In this document: one piece after another, positions 26,820 to 34,771 of the stretch | Layout: each line of letters starts with the position of its first letter | How positions within the stretch are numbered: the first letter of the stretch is position 1 | Assembly (NCBI GenBank): GCA_022340665.1 | Contig: JAJDNM010000012.1 | Span: 1 to 64,000, forward strand | DNA: 64,000 bases | From: Acidobacteriota bacterium | GTDB lineage: Bacteria; Acidobacteriota; Thermoanaerobaculia; Thermoanaerobaculales; Sulfomarinibacteraceae | Direction of reading: 5' to 3' | Made by a program: the position numbers and the translations under genes | The notes under the pieces: model-generated | The model's input: only the letters and a program-made list of their open reading frames with translations | Told to the model about the DNA's origin: nothing | Database searches by the model: none

Positions 26820-28010
26820 TTACGCTGCGCGCAGCGAAGAGACCGGGTCTTGACGAGAAGTCTTCCAGGCTGGCCAGAACGAGGACAATAATACGATTAG
26901 AAAGCCGACGGCGGCGATAGCCACGATGTGGAGGGTGGTTGGGATCAGGGGAATCGAATCGACCATGTAGACACGTGCGAGGTCCGGTGGAAACCGGACT
27001 GCTCTGGTGGCCGTCATGATCCAGCTGACGACACATCCGAAAACGATGCCACCGACGACGCCGGCGCCACCGAGCAGAAGACCCGAATAGACCAGGATAC
27101 GGCGAATGCGTGCGGGCGTGGCCCCCAGCGCCTGCAGCATCCCCGAGGAGCGCTGCTTGTCGATGGCGAGTACCACCAGCGCTGAGCTGACCTGAAACGA
27201 GGCCACCGCTATGACCAGGCTGAGGACCACGAAAAGGGACAGAGTCAGCCATCGGTGGGCGGCGAAAAGAGAGCTGTTCATCTCCTGCCAGTCGGTGAAC
27301 AGTAGACGAGGGTCGAGGTCGCTGAGTTTCTCCCTGGCCTCACCCACAGCCATCGGGTCGGTGAGCTCGATCTCGATCCCGGCAACAGCCGTATCCGGCA
27401 GCAACAACAGGGTGTCCGCCAGCGGGATCGTGATCCATTGTTCGTCGAACTCAGCGAATGCGAGACTGAAAGTTCCCACCACCTGGAGACGGAGGGCGGG
27501 CAGAATCCAGGAGTTTCCCGCGGGAGGGAGCCGAACAAGCGCGGTGTCTCCGGTCCCGAGTCCCACCTTCTGTGACAGTCGCTCGCCAAGGACTGCAACC
27601 AGGCCGTCGCCTTTCGGCCAGTGTTCGAAGCCGGTGTAGGAGGGTGGGTCAGCCACCGCCTTGAGGGTGACGGGGATCGGACTGGTGGGTTCTGCGGGGT
27701 CGTCCAGGAGACCCGTCAGATAGGTGACCGGAGTTGCCCGCACGACTCCATCCTCCTCGGCGATTTGCAGGGAAAGGTCATGGGCCTCTCCGGGCTCCAG
27801 CGAACCGAGGGCGAATCCGACCATGTGCGCGTTCCCACGTTGGAGGGCAGTTGCGATCGCACTCGAGTAGCCATTCATCAGGGCCAGTGTGATCACCAGC
27901 GCCGCGACGGCGACGGCAACGCTGATGAAGGCCGCCAGGGAGGTCCCGCGAAGCAGCACCCCGGTCCGCCGGCGGAGAAAGCGCAGGGCGAGCTCGAGCT
28001 CCAGGTTCAC
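26820..28010 (-). CDS. LolC/LolE-like ABC transporter permease
   Basis: A 396-residue permease with the MacB-PCD/FtsX layout. One helix near the N-terminus (about residues 22-46, AAFISVAVAVAALVITLALMNG) is followed by a large periplasmic domain and three C-terminal helices (from about residue 255). The N-terminal segment LELALRFLRRRTG is typical of lipoprotein-releasing LolC/E proteins. The matching ATPase (LolD) is not adjacent. The 184 bases between its 3' end and the M23 start hold no gene. Likely role: outer-membrane lipoprotein release, by family. Confidence 0.85.
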   Translation of the reverse strand: MNLELELALRFLRRRTGVLLRGTSLAAFISVAVAVAALVITLALMNGYSSAIATALQRGNAHMVGFALGSLEPGEAHDLSLQIAEEDGVVRATPVTYLTGLLDDPAEPTSPIPVTLKAVADPPSYTGFEHWPKGDGLVAVLGERLSQKVGLGTGDTALVRLPPAGNSWILPALRLQVVGTFSLAFAEFDEQWITIPLADTLLLLPDTAVAGIEIELTDPMAVGEAREKLSDLDPRLLFTDWQEMNSSLFAAHRWLTLSLFVVLSLVIAVASFQVSSALVVLAIDKQRSSGMLQALGATPARIRRILVYSGLLLGGAGVVGGIVFGCVVSWIMTATRAVRFPPDLARVYMVDSIPLIPTTLHIVAIAAVGFLIVLLSSFWPAWKTSRQDPVSSLRAA

Positions 28011-28030
28011 CGTGGCAGTCTACTTCAGAC

Positions 28031-28066
28031 CTTCGAAACGTTCGAACGTTCAACGTTCTAACGTTT
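28031..28066. repeat. AACGTT-word array
   Basis: Four AACGTT words, mostly joined by two to four bases (AACGTTCGAACGTTCAACGTT...). The stop codon of arsM (CTA on the plus strand, 28058-28060) lies between the last two words. No second inverted arm is seen. Confidence 0.65.
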
Positions 28067-28909
28067 TCGGGCGCGATAGGTCACCGACCGCACGATCCCC
28101 GCAACCGCGTTCCTCGATATCCCCTCCGATTCCATGATCGAGATGATCTCTGCCGGGGATGCCCTTTCAGTCATGTCGAGGAAATCGACATCTTTGAGGA
28201 CCTCGACGTCGCCAAGACCCGCCTCATCGAGCATCTCGAAGTACCGTTCCCTGCGTTCGCCGCCGGCCACACATCCCACGTACGCGAGCACGTTGTCACG
28301 GATGGCGTCCGGCAGTCTGCCGTCGAGCACGACGTCGGAAATCACCAGCCGACCGCCGGTGCGAAGCACACGGGCGATCTCGGCGAAGACAAGCGCCTTG
28401 TCCGGCACCAGATTGATGACGCAATTGCTGGTCACGGCGTCCACGGAGGCATCTTCCACCGGCAGGTCCTCGAGTCTGCCTTCGCGGAAATCGACCTGAT
28501 TGGCGCCTACGGCTATCGCGTTCTTTCGCGCAACTGAGAGCATTTCCGGCGTCATATCGACGCCGATGACCTTGCCCTCGGGCCCGACCTTGGCGGCGGC
28601 GATCAGCGCGTCGATGCCCGCTCCGGAACCGAGGTCAAGGACGGTCTCACCGAGCTCCAGATCGAGATGGTCGAGAGGGGCGCCGCAACCAAGTCCAAGG
28701 TTGGCGCCATCAGGAAGAAGATCGAGATCGACCTTGTCGTATCCGAGGGTGGTCGCGATCTCGACCGTGTTTCCACAGCAACTGGTTGGCTGCGGCCCGC
28801 AGCACGAAGTGCCGGCTGTCGCAAAGACTCCGTATCGTTCACGCACCTTCTTCACCACCGATTCGTCGTCGGTCTCGATGTTGTCGGGCTGGAAATTTTC
28901 TTCACTCAT
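28058..28909 (-). CDS. arsM: Arsenite S-adenosylmethionine methyltransferase
   Basis: Methylates As(III) to volatile or exportable methylarsenicals. It has 283 residues; the SAM motif VLDLGSGAGID is at about 90-100 and the arsenite-binding cysteines are at Cys75 (GLGCGAP), Cys163 (SNCVINLVPD) and Cys213 (YVGCVAG). Two extra pairs, CC36-37 and CC44-45, sit near the N-terminus as in other ArsM proteins. The gene overlaps the marR stop by eight bases, so it is the second gene of a marR-arsM operon. No ars transporter or arsC is nearby. Confidence 0.95.
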   Translation of the reverse strand: MSEENFQPDNIETDDESVVKKVRERYGVFATAGTSCCGPQPTSCCGNTVEIATTLGYDKVDLDLLPDGANLGLGCGAPLDHLDLELGETVLDLGSGAGIDALIAAAKVGPEGKVIGVDMTPEMLSVARKNAIAVGANQVDFREGRLEDLPVEDASVDAVTSNCVINLVPDKALVFAEIARVLRTGGRLVISDVVLDGRLPDAIRDNVLAYVGCVAGGERRERYFEMLDEAGLGDVEVLKDVDFLDMTERASPAEIISIMESEGISRNAVAGIVRSVTYRARKR

Positions 28910-29435
28910 CGCTTCCTCCTGGGGAACAGGAATTTACCGTGGGCATGAGGTGGTCGTAGGCGCCGGGGCAACACGCTTCGGTCGCGCCTCGTACCGCCAA
29001 TAGCAGATCCTCGAGCACCGACAGCGTTTCGGATGCCGTGCTCAGCGGCAGGCAATCGAGAACAGAACGGGCGAATGCCTGCTCCTGCCGCCTGACGTCT
29101 CCTGCAGCCGTCTCACCCGCTGCGGTAAGAGCGACCGTCTGGGCGCGGCCGTCGACCGGATCCGGTTCTTTCTCAATCAACCCGCGCTCTTCGAGGCGAG
29201 CGAGGTTGCGGCTCAACGTGCTGGGAGCGATGCCGAGCCGGTTTCCGAGGTCACGCAGCCTCATTGCGCCGTCGGACAGCGCGTCGAGGGTGGCAGCCTG
29301 GGCGACCGTCATGCCGCAACAGTTCATGTCGGCCCGCTCGGCGAGGGAAAAGCGGCGGACGAGAGCACGGATGATCTCGCGCAGCCGCTGTGCCTGGATG
29401 TCTGCCAGTGTGAAGGATTCAGCCATCTCGCTCAC
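28902..29435 (-). CDS. MarR-family regulator with cysteine pairs
   Basis: A 177-residue winged-helix protein. The MarR core runs from about residue 20 to 150, with recognition helix GIAPSTLSRNLARLEERGLI and wing EKEPDPVDGRAQT. Unusual features are two Cys-Cys pairs, Cys39-40 (DMNCCGMTVAQ) and Cys155-156 (EACCPGAY), plus Cys128 and Cys170, which could bind a thiophilic ligand such as As(III). This is inferred from its overlap with arsM. The start may be the GTG listed or an ATG nine bases later (29426). A perfect palindrome overlaps its -10, so it probably represses itself. Confidence 0.87.
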   Translation of the reverse strand: MSEMAESFTLADIQAQRLREIIRALVRRFSLAERADMNCCGMTVAQAATLDALSDGAMRLRDLGNRLGIAPSTLSRNLARLEERGLIEKEPDPVDGRAQTVALTAAGETAAGDVRRQEQAFARSVLDCLPLSTASETLSVLEDLLLAVRGATEACCPGAYDHLMPTVNSCSPGGSDE

Positions 29436-29442
29436 GGAATTT

Positions 29443-29459
29443 ATTTGTATAATACAAAT
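29443..29459 (-). promoter_or_regulatory. Palindromic operator overlapping the marR-arsM promoter
   Basis: ATTTGTAT-A-ATACAAAT is a perfect 8-1-8 palindrome. It covers the proposed -10 and ends eight bases before the GTG start, the expected position for a MarR autorepressor site. Binding is inferred. Confidence 0.6.
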
Positions 29460-29472
29460 ATAAGCTTGTCAA
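29446..29472 (-). promoter_or_regulatory. Promoter of marR-arsM
   Basis: The -35 is a full-consensus TTGACA (29472-29467 on the minus strand). With a 15-base spacer the -10 is TATACA (29451-29446). The short spacer is a weakness. It reads towards marR. Confidence 0.5.
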
Positions 29473-29592
29473 GGGTGAGTCGCTATTCTTTCGATAGAAC
29501 TGGATTTATGCTGTAAGTGTTCACGTGTAAGGGTTTAAAGATCAGAAGAGACGATTCCGCTCGCTCCGCCGAAAGCTATTTCCGCCCTCGGT

Positions 29593-29637
29593 CCTCAAAT
29601 CTCGACTCTGAGCTCACGGCTCGCAACTCTGGACTCC
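29593..29637. repeat. Single-arm array of ACTC words
   Basis: CTCAAATCTCGACTCTGAGCTC... continues as CTCGCAACTCTGGACTC, repeating nine- to ten-base units without an inverted second arm. The rest of 29473-29674, between the marR promoter and the DAHP synthase promoter, shows no gene. Confidence 0.4.
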
Positions 29638-29674
29638 CGGCCCATCGCAGGTTTCAGCTATAGGGGTTTGGGTG

Positions 29675-29680
29675 TACTAT
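29675..29680 (+). promoter_or_regulatory. -10-like hexamer of DAHP synthase gene, leaderless arrangement
   Basis: TACTAT ends nine bases before ATG 29690; a partial -35 (TTTCAG) is 17 bases upstream. There is no Shine-Dalgarno sequence. Confidence 0.35.
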
Positions 29681-29689
29681 TCCGACCTT

Positions 29690-31039
29690 ATGGCGAAATG
29701 GTCACCCGATTCGTGGAAGAGCAAGCCTGCGGGACAGCAGCCGGTCTACCCGGACCAGGGAAACCTAACGGCCACCGTCGAGCAGCTTGCATCTCTTCCG
29801 CCGCTCGTCACCTCGTGGGAGATCGAACGGCTGCGAGCCCAGCTCGCCGACGCGGCTGTCGGCAAGCGATTCCTGCTCCAGGGAGGCGCCTGCGCGGAGC
29901 GATTCGATCAGTGCAACGCCAGCATCATCACCAATAAGATCAAGATTCTCTTGCAGATGAGCCTGGTGCTGACCTTCGGGCTCAAACGCCAGATCATCCG
30001 GGTCGGGCGATTCGCCGGCCAGTACGCGAAACCCAGAAGTTCTGACAGCGAAGAGCGAAACGGCGTCACGCTGCCGAGCTATCGGGGCGAGATCGTCAAC
30101 GGACCGGAATTCACCGCCGAAGCTCGGACGCCCAATCCCAGGCGAATGCTTATCGGCTATGAGCACGCCGCCCTGACCCTCAACTTCATTCGTTCGTTGG
30201 TGGATGGCGGTTTCGCTGATCTTCACCATCCCGAGTATTGGGACCTCGATTTCGTCAATCACTCTCCGCGAGCCAAGGAATACCAGGAGTTGGTGGCCCA
30301 TCTTTCCGACTCGCTTCGTTTCATGGAAACGCTGGCGGGGATCCAGGCCGGGGAGATCAGTCGGGTCGATTTCTTCACCAGCCACGAAGCGCTGCTCCTG
30401 CCCTATGAGCAGGCGGTGACGCGCCAAGTGCCGCGGCGGGAGGGCTGGTACAACCTCGGCACCCATCTACCCTGGGTCGGACTGCGGACTGCGGAGGTCG
30501 ACGGCGCGCACGTCGATTATTTTCGCGGCATCCGCAATCCGATCGGCGTGAAGGTCGGCCCGTCGATGACGCCGGAATGGCTTTTGGATTTGCTCGACAT
30601 CCTCGATCCGGATATCGAACCGGGTCGTATCACGCTGATTCATCGCATGGGATACGACAAGGTGGCGCAAAGGCTCCCGCCCTTGATCGAGGCGGTTCAG
30701 CGAGCGGGACGGCTGGTCCTGTGGTGCTGCGACCCGATGCACGGCAACACCGAGAAGACGGCAAGCGGCCGCAAGACCAGGAAGTTCGACAACATTCTTT
30801 CCGAGCTCGAACAGAGCTTCGACATCCATGCTCAACTCGAGTCCTATCTGGGCGGCGTTCATTTCGAGCTCTCGGGTGACAACGTCACCGAGTGCATCGG
30901 TGGGGCCCGAGGACTCTCGGAGGTCGATCTCGACCGCGCCTACGAATCGAGGGTCGACCCGAGGTTGAACTACGAACAGGCGCTGGAAATGGCGATCCTG
31001 ATCGGTCGAAAGGTCGAGAAGATGAACGGCAATTCCTGA
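29690..31039 (+). CDS. aroF: Class II 3-deoxy-7-phosphoheptulonate synthase
   Basis: Plant-type DAHP synthase, the first step of the shikimate pathway (phosphoenolpyruvate plus erythrose 4-phosphate). It has 449 residues; the N-terminus WSPDSWKSKPAGQQPVYPD is diagnostic, followed by LLQGGACAERF, RVGRFAGQYAKPRS, FTSHEALLLPYE and VLWCCDPMHGNT with the metal-binding cysteines and histidine. The conserved N-terminus sets the start at ATG 29690, not at the upstream GTG 29672. It stands alone, with no other aro gene here. The gene symbol follows a common usage for class II enzymes and may be given as aroG or aroH elsewhere. Confidence 0.94.
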   Translation: MAKWSPDSWKSKPAGQQPVYPDQGNLTATVEQLASLPPLVTSWEIERLRAQLADAAVGKRFLLQGGACAERFDQCNASIITNKIKILLQMSLVLTFGLKRQIIRVGRFAGQYAKPRSSDSEERNGVTLPSYRGEIVNGPEFTAEARTPNPRRMLIGYEHAALTLNFIRSLVDGGFADLHHPEYWDLDFVNHSPRAKEYQELVAHLSDSLRFMETLAGIQAGEISRVDFFTSHEALLLPYEQAVTRQVPRREGWYNLGTHLPWVGLRTAEVDGAHVDYFRGIRNPIGVKVGPSMTPEWLLDLLDILDPDIEPGRITLIHRMGYDKVAQRLPPLIEAVQRAGRLVLWCCDPMHGNTEKTASGRKTRKFDNILSELEQSFDIHAQLESYLGGVHFELSGDNVTECIGGARGLSEVDLDRAYESRVDPRLNYEQALEMAILIGRKVEKMNGNS

Positions 31040-31083
31040 CGTTCGGTGACCGCCAGCGGCTGTCGACTGGATTCAGGAATTGC
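31029..31083 (+). terminator. Perfect 11-bp inverted repeat containing the DAHP synthase stop codon
   Basis: GCAATTCCTGA (31029-31039) and TCAGGAATTGC (31073-31083) are exact inverted copies with a 33-base loop. The stop TGA is inside the left stem. There is no T-run after it, so factor-independent termination is uncertain. Confidence 0.4.
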
Positions 31084-31085
31084 GG

Positions 31086-31094
31086 TGCTACACT
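31086..31094 (+). promoter_or_regulatory. Extended -10 (TGCTACACT) before the M28 peptidase gene
   Basis: TGC plus TACACT 26 bases upstream of ATG 31121 fits an extended -10. No -35 is visible, which an extended -10 can tolerate. Confidence 0.4.
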
Positions 31095-31120
31095 CCCTTG
31101 GTTGAATTTGGGGGGGCCGC

Positions 31121-32710
31121 ATGCGCCATATCTGGGTTTTCGCTCTCGTCTCTGTTTTGTCTTTCATCATTCCCGCCGTTTCGGCAGAAGAAACCGTCGA
31201 TCTCGATGCCGTCACGAAGATCCGAGACCAGGGTTTTCGCCACTCGAAGGTCATGGATTATGCGTGGCACCTGACCGAGGGAGTCGGTCCGCGACTCACC
31301 GGGACGCCTCAGGAACTCGAGGCCCATGAGTGGGCCAAGGGTGCGTTCGCCGAGTTGGGGATGGATGCCTGGGTCGAGGACTATGACTTCGGTCGTGGCT
31401 GGGTCGTGGATCGGGTTCAGGTTCGGATGACGAGCCCTTACATCCAGCCCCTCGAGGCCTTGCCCCAGGCGTGGACTCCGGGAACCGATGGAACGGTCCG
31501 TGGGCAAGTGGTCCGCGCAACCCTCGAATCCGAGGAGGATCTCGAGAAATGGACCGGCAAGCTGGCGGGCAAAATCGTGCTGCTGGAAGATGCCGCCGAA
31601 CCGAAGCAAATCGATTCCCAGCTCTTCAAGCGCTGGAATGACGAGGGACTCGAGGAGCTTTCGAAGTACGACATTCCGAGCGAGCGGCGGAGCCAATGGC
31701 GCAAGCGGATGCTCAAGCGGTTCACGTTCTGGAAGAGGTATGCGACGTTCCTCGAAGACGAGGGCGTGGTGGCGACCATCGAGCCGAGCTCCCGCGACAA
31801 CGGTCTGGTCCGGGTTACCGGAAACAGGTCCAATCGCGAGAGCGAGAGACCGCTCGGGGTCGCCGGACTGGTGATGACGACCGAACATTACAACCGTCTT
31901 ATTCGGATGCTGGATCGGGAAATCGAGCCGGAGATCGAGATCGACGTCGAGGTGCGTTGGTTCGAGGAGCCCGGCAAGGCATACAACACAATCGCCGAGC
32001 TGGGCGGTTCGGACCTCGCCGGCGAAACCGTGATGGTCGGCGGCCACCTCGACTCCTGGCACTCCGGCACCGGCGCCACCGACAACGGAGGCAACTGCGC
32101 GGTGGTCATGGAAGCACTGCGGATCCTCAAGGATGCGGGACTCCAACCGCGTCGAACGATCCGTGTCGGATTGTGGAGCGGCGAGGAACAGGGTTATCTC
32201 GGTTCGAGGGAGTACATCGAGCGCCACCTCGCCACGCGACCCGAGCATACCGACCCCGAACAGCTCGCTCTGCCAGAGTTCGCCCGCGAGCAGACGTGGC
32301 CCATCCAACCGACGGCTGAGCATGCCAAAGTTTCGGCGTATTTCAACATCGACAACGGCGGTGGCCGGATTCGGGGCATCTACGCCCAGGAGAACGCCGG
32401 CGTCGTGCCGATCTTCAGGGCCTGGCTCGAGCCGTTCGCAGACGTTGGAGCGGACACAGTGACGATGGAGAACACCGGCGGGACCGATCACCAGCCGTTC
32501 GATTGGGTTGGCATCCCGGGCTTTCAATTCATCCAGGACGGCATGGACTACATGGGTCGTACGCACCACTCGAACGTCGACACCTACGATCATCTCGATG
32601 GGGATGACCTGAAGCAGTCTGCAGTGGTGCTCGCCTCATTCCTCTGGCACGCGGCCAACCGCGACGAGCTGCTCCCGCGCAAACCGATGCCGACCAAGCC
32701 CGAAGAGTGA
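31121..32710 (+). CDS. Secreted M28 family zinc aminopeptidase/carboxypeptidase
   Basis: A 529-residue exported peptidase. It has a signal peptide (residues 1-22, ending AVSAEE), a PA-like insert domain (about residues 115-270, with KIVLLEDAAEPKQ) and an M28 domain. Zinc ligands are His and Asp in GGHLDSWHSGTGATDNGG, the catalytic Glu pair in WSGEEQGYLGS, Asp in FNIDNGGG and His in GRTHHSNVDTYDHL. It resembles the glutamate carboxypeptidase-like/peptidase Q group. It probably degrades external peptides together with the S41 enzyme. Its stop codon TGA is the first part of a GAATTC-word array. Confidence 0.92.
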   Translation: MRHIWVFALVSVLSFIIPAVSAEETVDLDAVTKIRDQGFRHSKVMDYAWHLTEGVGPRLTGTPQELEAHEWAKGAFAELGMDAWVEDYDFGRGWVVDRVQVRMTSPYIQPLEALPQAWTPGTDGTVRGQVVRATLESEEDLEKWTGKLAGKIVLLEDAAEPKQIDSQLFKRWNDEGLEELSKYDIPSERRSQWRKRMLKRFTFWKRYATFLEDEGVVATIEPSSRDNGLVRVTGNRSNRESERPLGVAGLVMTTEHYNRLIRMLDREIEPEIEIDVEVRWFEEPGKAYNTIAELGGSDLAGETVMVGGHLDSWHSGTGATDNGGNCAVVMEALRILKDAGLQPRRTIRVGLWSGEEQGYLGSREYIERHLATRPEHTDPEQLALPEFAREQTWPIQPTAEHAKVSAYFNIDNGGGRIRGIYAQENAGVVPIFRAWLEPFADVGADTVTMENTGGTDHQPFDWVGIPGFQFIQDGMDYMGRTHHSNVDTYDHLDGDDLKQSAVVLASFLWHAANRDELLPRKPMPTKPEE

Positions 32711-32817
32711 ATTCGGAATTCTGAAATAGGAATTCTGAATTCCCACCCACCCTCTCCCCGACCCGGAAGGTGGGGGGAGGGCGAGATTCAGAATTCCGAA
32801 CTCCGAATTCCCAATTC
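32708..32817. repeat. GAATTC-word inverted repeat with C/G core between convergent genes
   Basis: The left arm (32708-32742) reads TGAATTCGGAATTCTGAAAT... with three GAATTC-type words. The core is CCCACCCACCCTCTCCCC then GGTGGGGGGAGGGCG. The right arm (32785-32817) reads ATTCAGAATTCCGAA... with three words. A long stable hairpin is expected; the position between two stops suits a bidirectional terminator. Confidence 0.8.
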
Positions 32818-32859
32818 GAGAGAAGCTTGATTTTCCCCGACAGTGTGTCGATCTGTCGG

Positions 32860-33531
32860 TCAGTCGTTCAGCTTCTTGTTCTTCCAGTACTTGGTGCCTG
32901 ACAGGTCGGCGTTGAGCATCAAACCCTTCTCTGTGAGCTGGTAGATGGCGAGGCCGTTGACGAAGTCGGTCCTCACCTCGGTCGCAGCCTTCCCAGCCGC
33001 CGCTGTGGCCCCGGCGTCCGCCTGCCAGCCCTGGTTGACGAAGCTGTCGAATGTCTTCGGGTCCTCCATCAGGAACACTACCTGGTACTTGTCGATGCCG
33101 GCCCCGAATCCAACGCCGCCGGTGCCCATCTTCATGTAGGTGCGTTCGCCGGTTTTCTTATTCACAGCCACCCCGTTGCCGCCACCGCCGGAGAATCCCC
33201 AGGCGAGCTTGAGGTTGTCGAAGACCGCCCAGCCATAGGCGTGGGAGTAGAGATCTTTCGCCTTGCTGTTCTCGGCGAAGAGCTCGTCGAGGCTCTCCTT
33301 GGCCATCGCATCGATCTTGGCCGCTTTGGCCTCCTGTTTCATCGTCTCCCACTCCGGCTCGTCGGCGGGTGCTTGCTGGGCCGGTGCTTGAGCCGCTGGC
33401 GCTTCATTTTTCACGGCCTCGGCCTCGCGGGCGACCTCGGTAGACTCCTCCTTCGAACAGCCCAGTCCGGGCAGAACGAGCAGCCCGACGACCACCACCA
33501 TCACGATGCCCATTGCCTCTTTCCTCATCAT
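32860..33531 (-). CDS. Lipoprotein with SYLF/YSC84 lipid-binding domain
   Basis: A 223-residue lipoprotein. Signal peptide and lipobox LPGLGC give a lipidated Cys at about residue 25. An Ala/Glu-rich linker follows, then the SYLF domain (about residues 85-220; KAKDLYSHAYGWAVFDNLKLAWGFSGGGGNG, MKMGTGGVGFGAGIDKYQVVFLMED). SYLF domains bind phosphoinositide or other lipids in eukaryotes; in bacteria the role is unknown. A good promoter lies just upstream (33571-33598). The start could be any of three Met codons near 33531; GGAGG precedes the first. Confidence 0.88.
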   Translation of the reverse strand: MMRKEAMGIVMVVVVGLLVLPGLGCSKEESTEVAREAEAVKNEAPAAQAPAQQAPADEPEWETMKQEAKAAKIDAMAKESLDELFAENSKAKDLYSHAYGWAVFDNLKLAWGFSGGGGNGVAVNKKTGERTYMKMGTGGVGFGAGIDKYQVVFLMEDPKTFDSFVNQGWQADAGATAAAGKAATEVRTDFVNGLAIYQLTEKGLMLNADLSGTKYWKNKKLND

Positions 33532-33570
33532 TATCCTCCTTGTGTATGCAGGCTTCGAGAGAGAAAGCTC

Positions 33571-33598
33571 ACTATAGCGTAGAATGCGGCATCAACAA
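33571..33598 (-). promoter_or_regulatory. Promoter of the SYLF lipoprotein gene
   Basis: On the minus strand TTGTTG (33598-33593), 16 bases, then TATAGT (33576-33571). The leader of about 35 bases ends with GGAGGATAATG. Confidence 0.55.
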
Positions 33599-33698
33599 AG
33601 AAGTAGCCGGGCTATGATCTGACCGATGGCATCGGCAAGGACGGGCAGCTCCGCGACGAGTGCCTCTCGCGCATCCCGACACCCCTGCGATGCTGGAA

Positions 33699-33792
33699 GA
33701 ATGAGGAAGCAGGAGTCTGGCAATCGGGAATCCCACTCCTCCTCATCCAACCTGAGGGGTGGGAGATCCAAAATTCGAAATTCGAAATTCAG
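33699..33792. repeat. Mixed-word array at the 3' end of the DUF4097 gene
   Basis: The left arm (33699-33735) has GAATGAGG/AGGAGTCTGG/GGGAATCCC words. The core is CCACTCCTCCTCATCC then GAGGGGTGGGAG. The right arm (33769-33792) is three copies of AAATTCG. The words of the two arms differ. The DUF4097 stop (33789-33791) is inside the right arm. Confidence 0.55.
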
Positions 33793-34715
33793 TTCGACAG
33801 CAACTTGATGTTTCCTGACGACGTGTCGACGTGCACATCGATTGCGTTCGGTCCGCCGTCGAGCTTGAGCTCGTCCTTTCCCCGAATCAGGGCGGGGAAG
33901 TCCGAGTGAATCCCCCCGGAGCTCACCTCTACCAGACCCGAGATCTTGGTGTATTCCGGGAAGGTCAGGGTCACGTTTCCGGACGACGCGCTTGCACGGA
34001 CGGTGGTGTTGGGAGGGATCTCGTCCCATTGGGCCTTGATATTGCCCGAGGACGCGCTGAACTTCCCCACTCCGGTCAGACCGGAAACGTCGATGCTTCC
34101 AGACGAGGTGTCGACCTTTGCCAGCGCCGCGCCGCCTTCGAGGCGTACGGAGCCCGAAGAAGCATCAGCGGTGAATTCCGCCAGCGGGCGGGTCACGTTG
34201 GCGTGGATTGAGCCTGACGAGAGGTCTGAGTGCAGCTCTCGCATTGCGCCGTCGACCATCAAGCCCCCCGAAGAGGCATCGAACGTGACTTTGGAGTTTC
34301 CGAAATCCCCGATGATCTTGGCTTCCCCAGATGAAGAGTCGATGAGTAGGTTGACGTCAGGAGGCATCAGGACGGTCACCTGGCCTTTCGCCTTGACGTT
34401 CTTCCAGCTCCAGCCTTTGCTGCGCGTCGAGCGGATGAGGAGACGATTGCCCTGGTCTTCGAAGACTGGACTCAGGTCCTGGGCCGCCTTGGCCGATGAA
34501 CTTCCGTCGCCCTTGACGGTGATATCGACGGTCACGTCGACCGATCCGCCGGGCTGAGTGCGCACCTCGACATTGTGGAACGACACGTCGACTACTACCG
34601 TGTCTCCCGGGCTGGCGTCGAAGCGGTGCTTTTTATGGATATCGATGTCGGCAGCGGCACTGCCGGCCAGCAGGAAACACACAGCGGCTGCGATCAAGAT
34701 GGAACGTACTCGCAT
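33789..34715 (-). CDS. DUF4097 beta-repeat protein, exported
   Basis: A 308-residue protein with a signal peptide (MRVRSILIAAAVCFLLAGSAAA). The mature part is a repetitive beta structure in which S-S-G followed by a short strand occurs nine times from about residue 125 to the end (SSGEAKI, SSGGLMV, SSGSIHA, SSGSVRL, SSGSIDV, SSGNIKA, SSGNVTL, SSGGIHS, SSGNIKL), at intervals of about 17-31 residues. This is typical of DUF4097/putative adhesin beta-helices. AAGGAGGT upstream of ATG 34715 sets the start. It is co-oriented with a small lipoprotein gene 56 bases upstream. Function unknown. Confidence 0.87.
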   Translation of the reverse strand: MRVRSILIAAAVCFLLAGSAAADIDIHKKHRFDASPGDTVVVDVSFHNVEVRTQPGGSVDVTVDITVKGDGSSSAKAAQDLSPVFEDQGNRLLIRSTRSKGWSWKNVKAKGQVTVLMPPDVNLLIDSSSGEAKIIGDFGNSKVTFDASSGGLMVDGAMRELHSDLSSGSIHANVTRPLAEFTADASSGSVRLEGGAALAKVDTSSGSIDVSGLTGVGKFSASSGNIKAQWDEIPPNTTVRASASSGNVTLTFPEYTKISGLVEVSSGGIHSDFPALIRGKDELKLDGGPNAIDVHVDTSSGNIKLLSN

Positions 34716-34771
34716 GTCACATACCTCCTTCGTTCGCCGAAACGGGGGCTGTCCTCTGCCGTCACGGCCTT

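Noticed and set aside
33532-33788. A small gene between the SYLF and DUF4097 genes
   Set aside because: The open frames there have no start with a ribosome site, no similarity that I recognise, and overlap a promoter and a word array.
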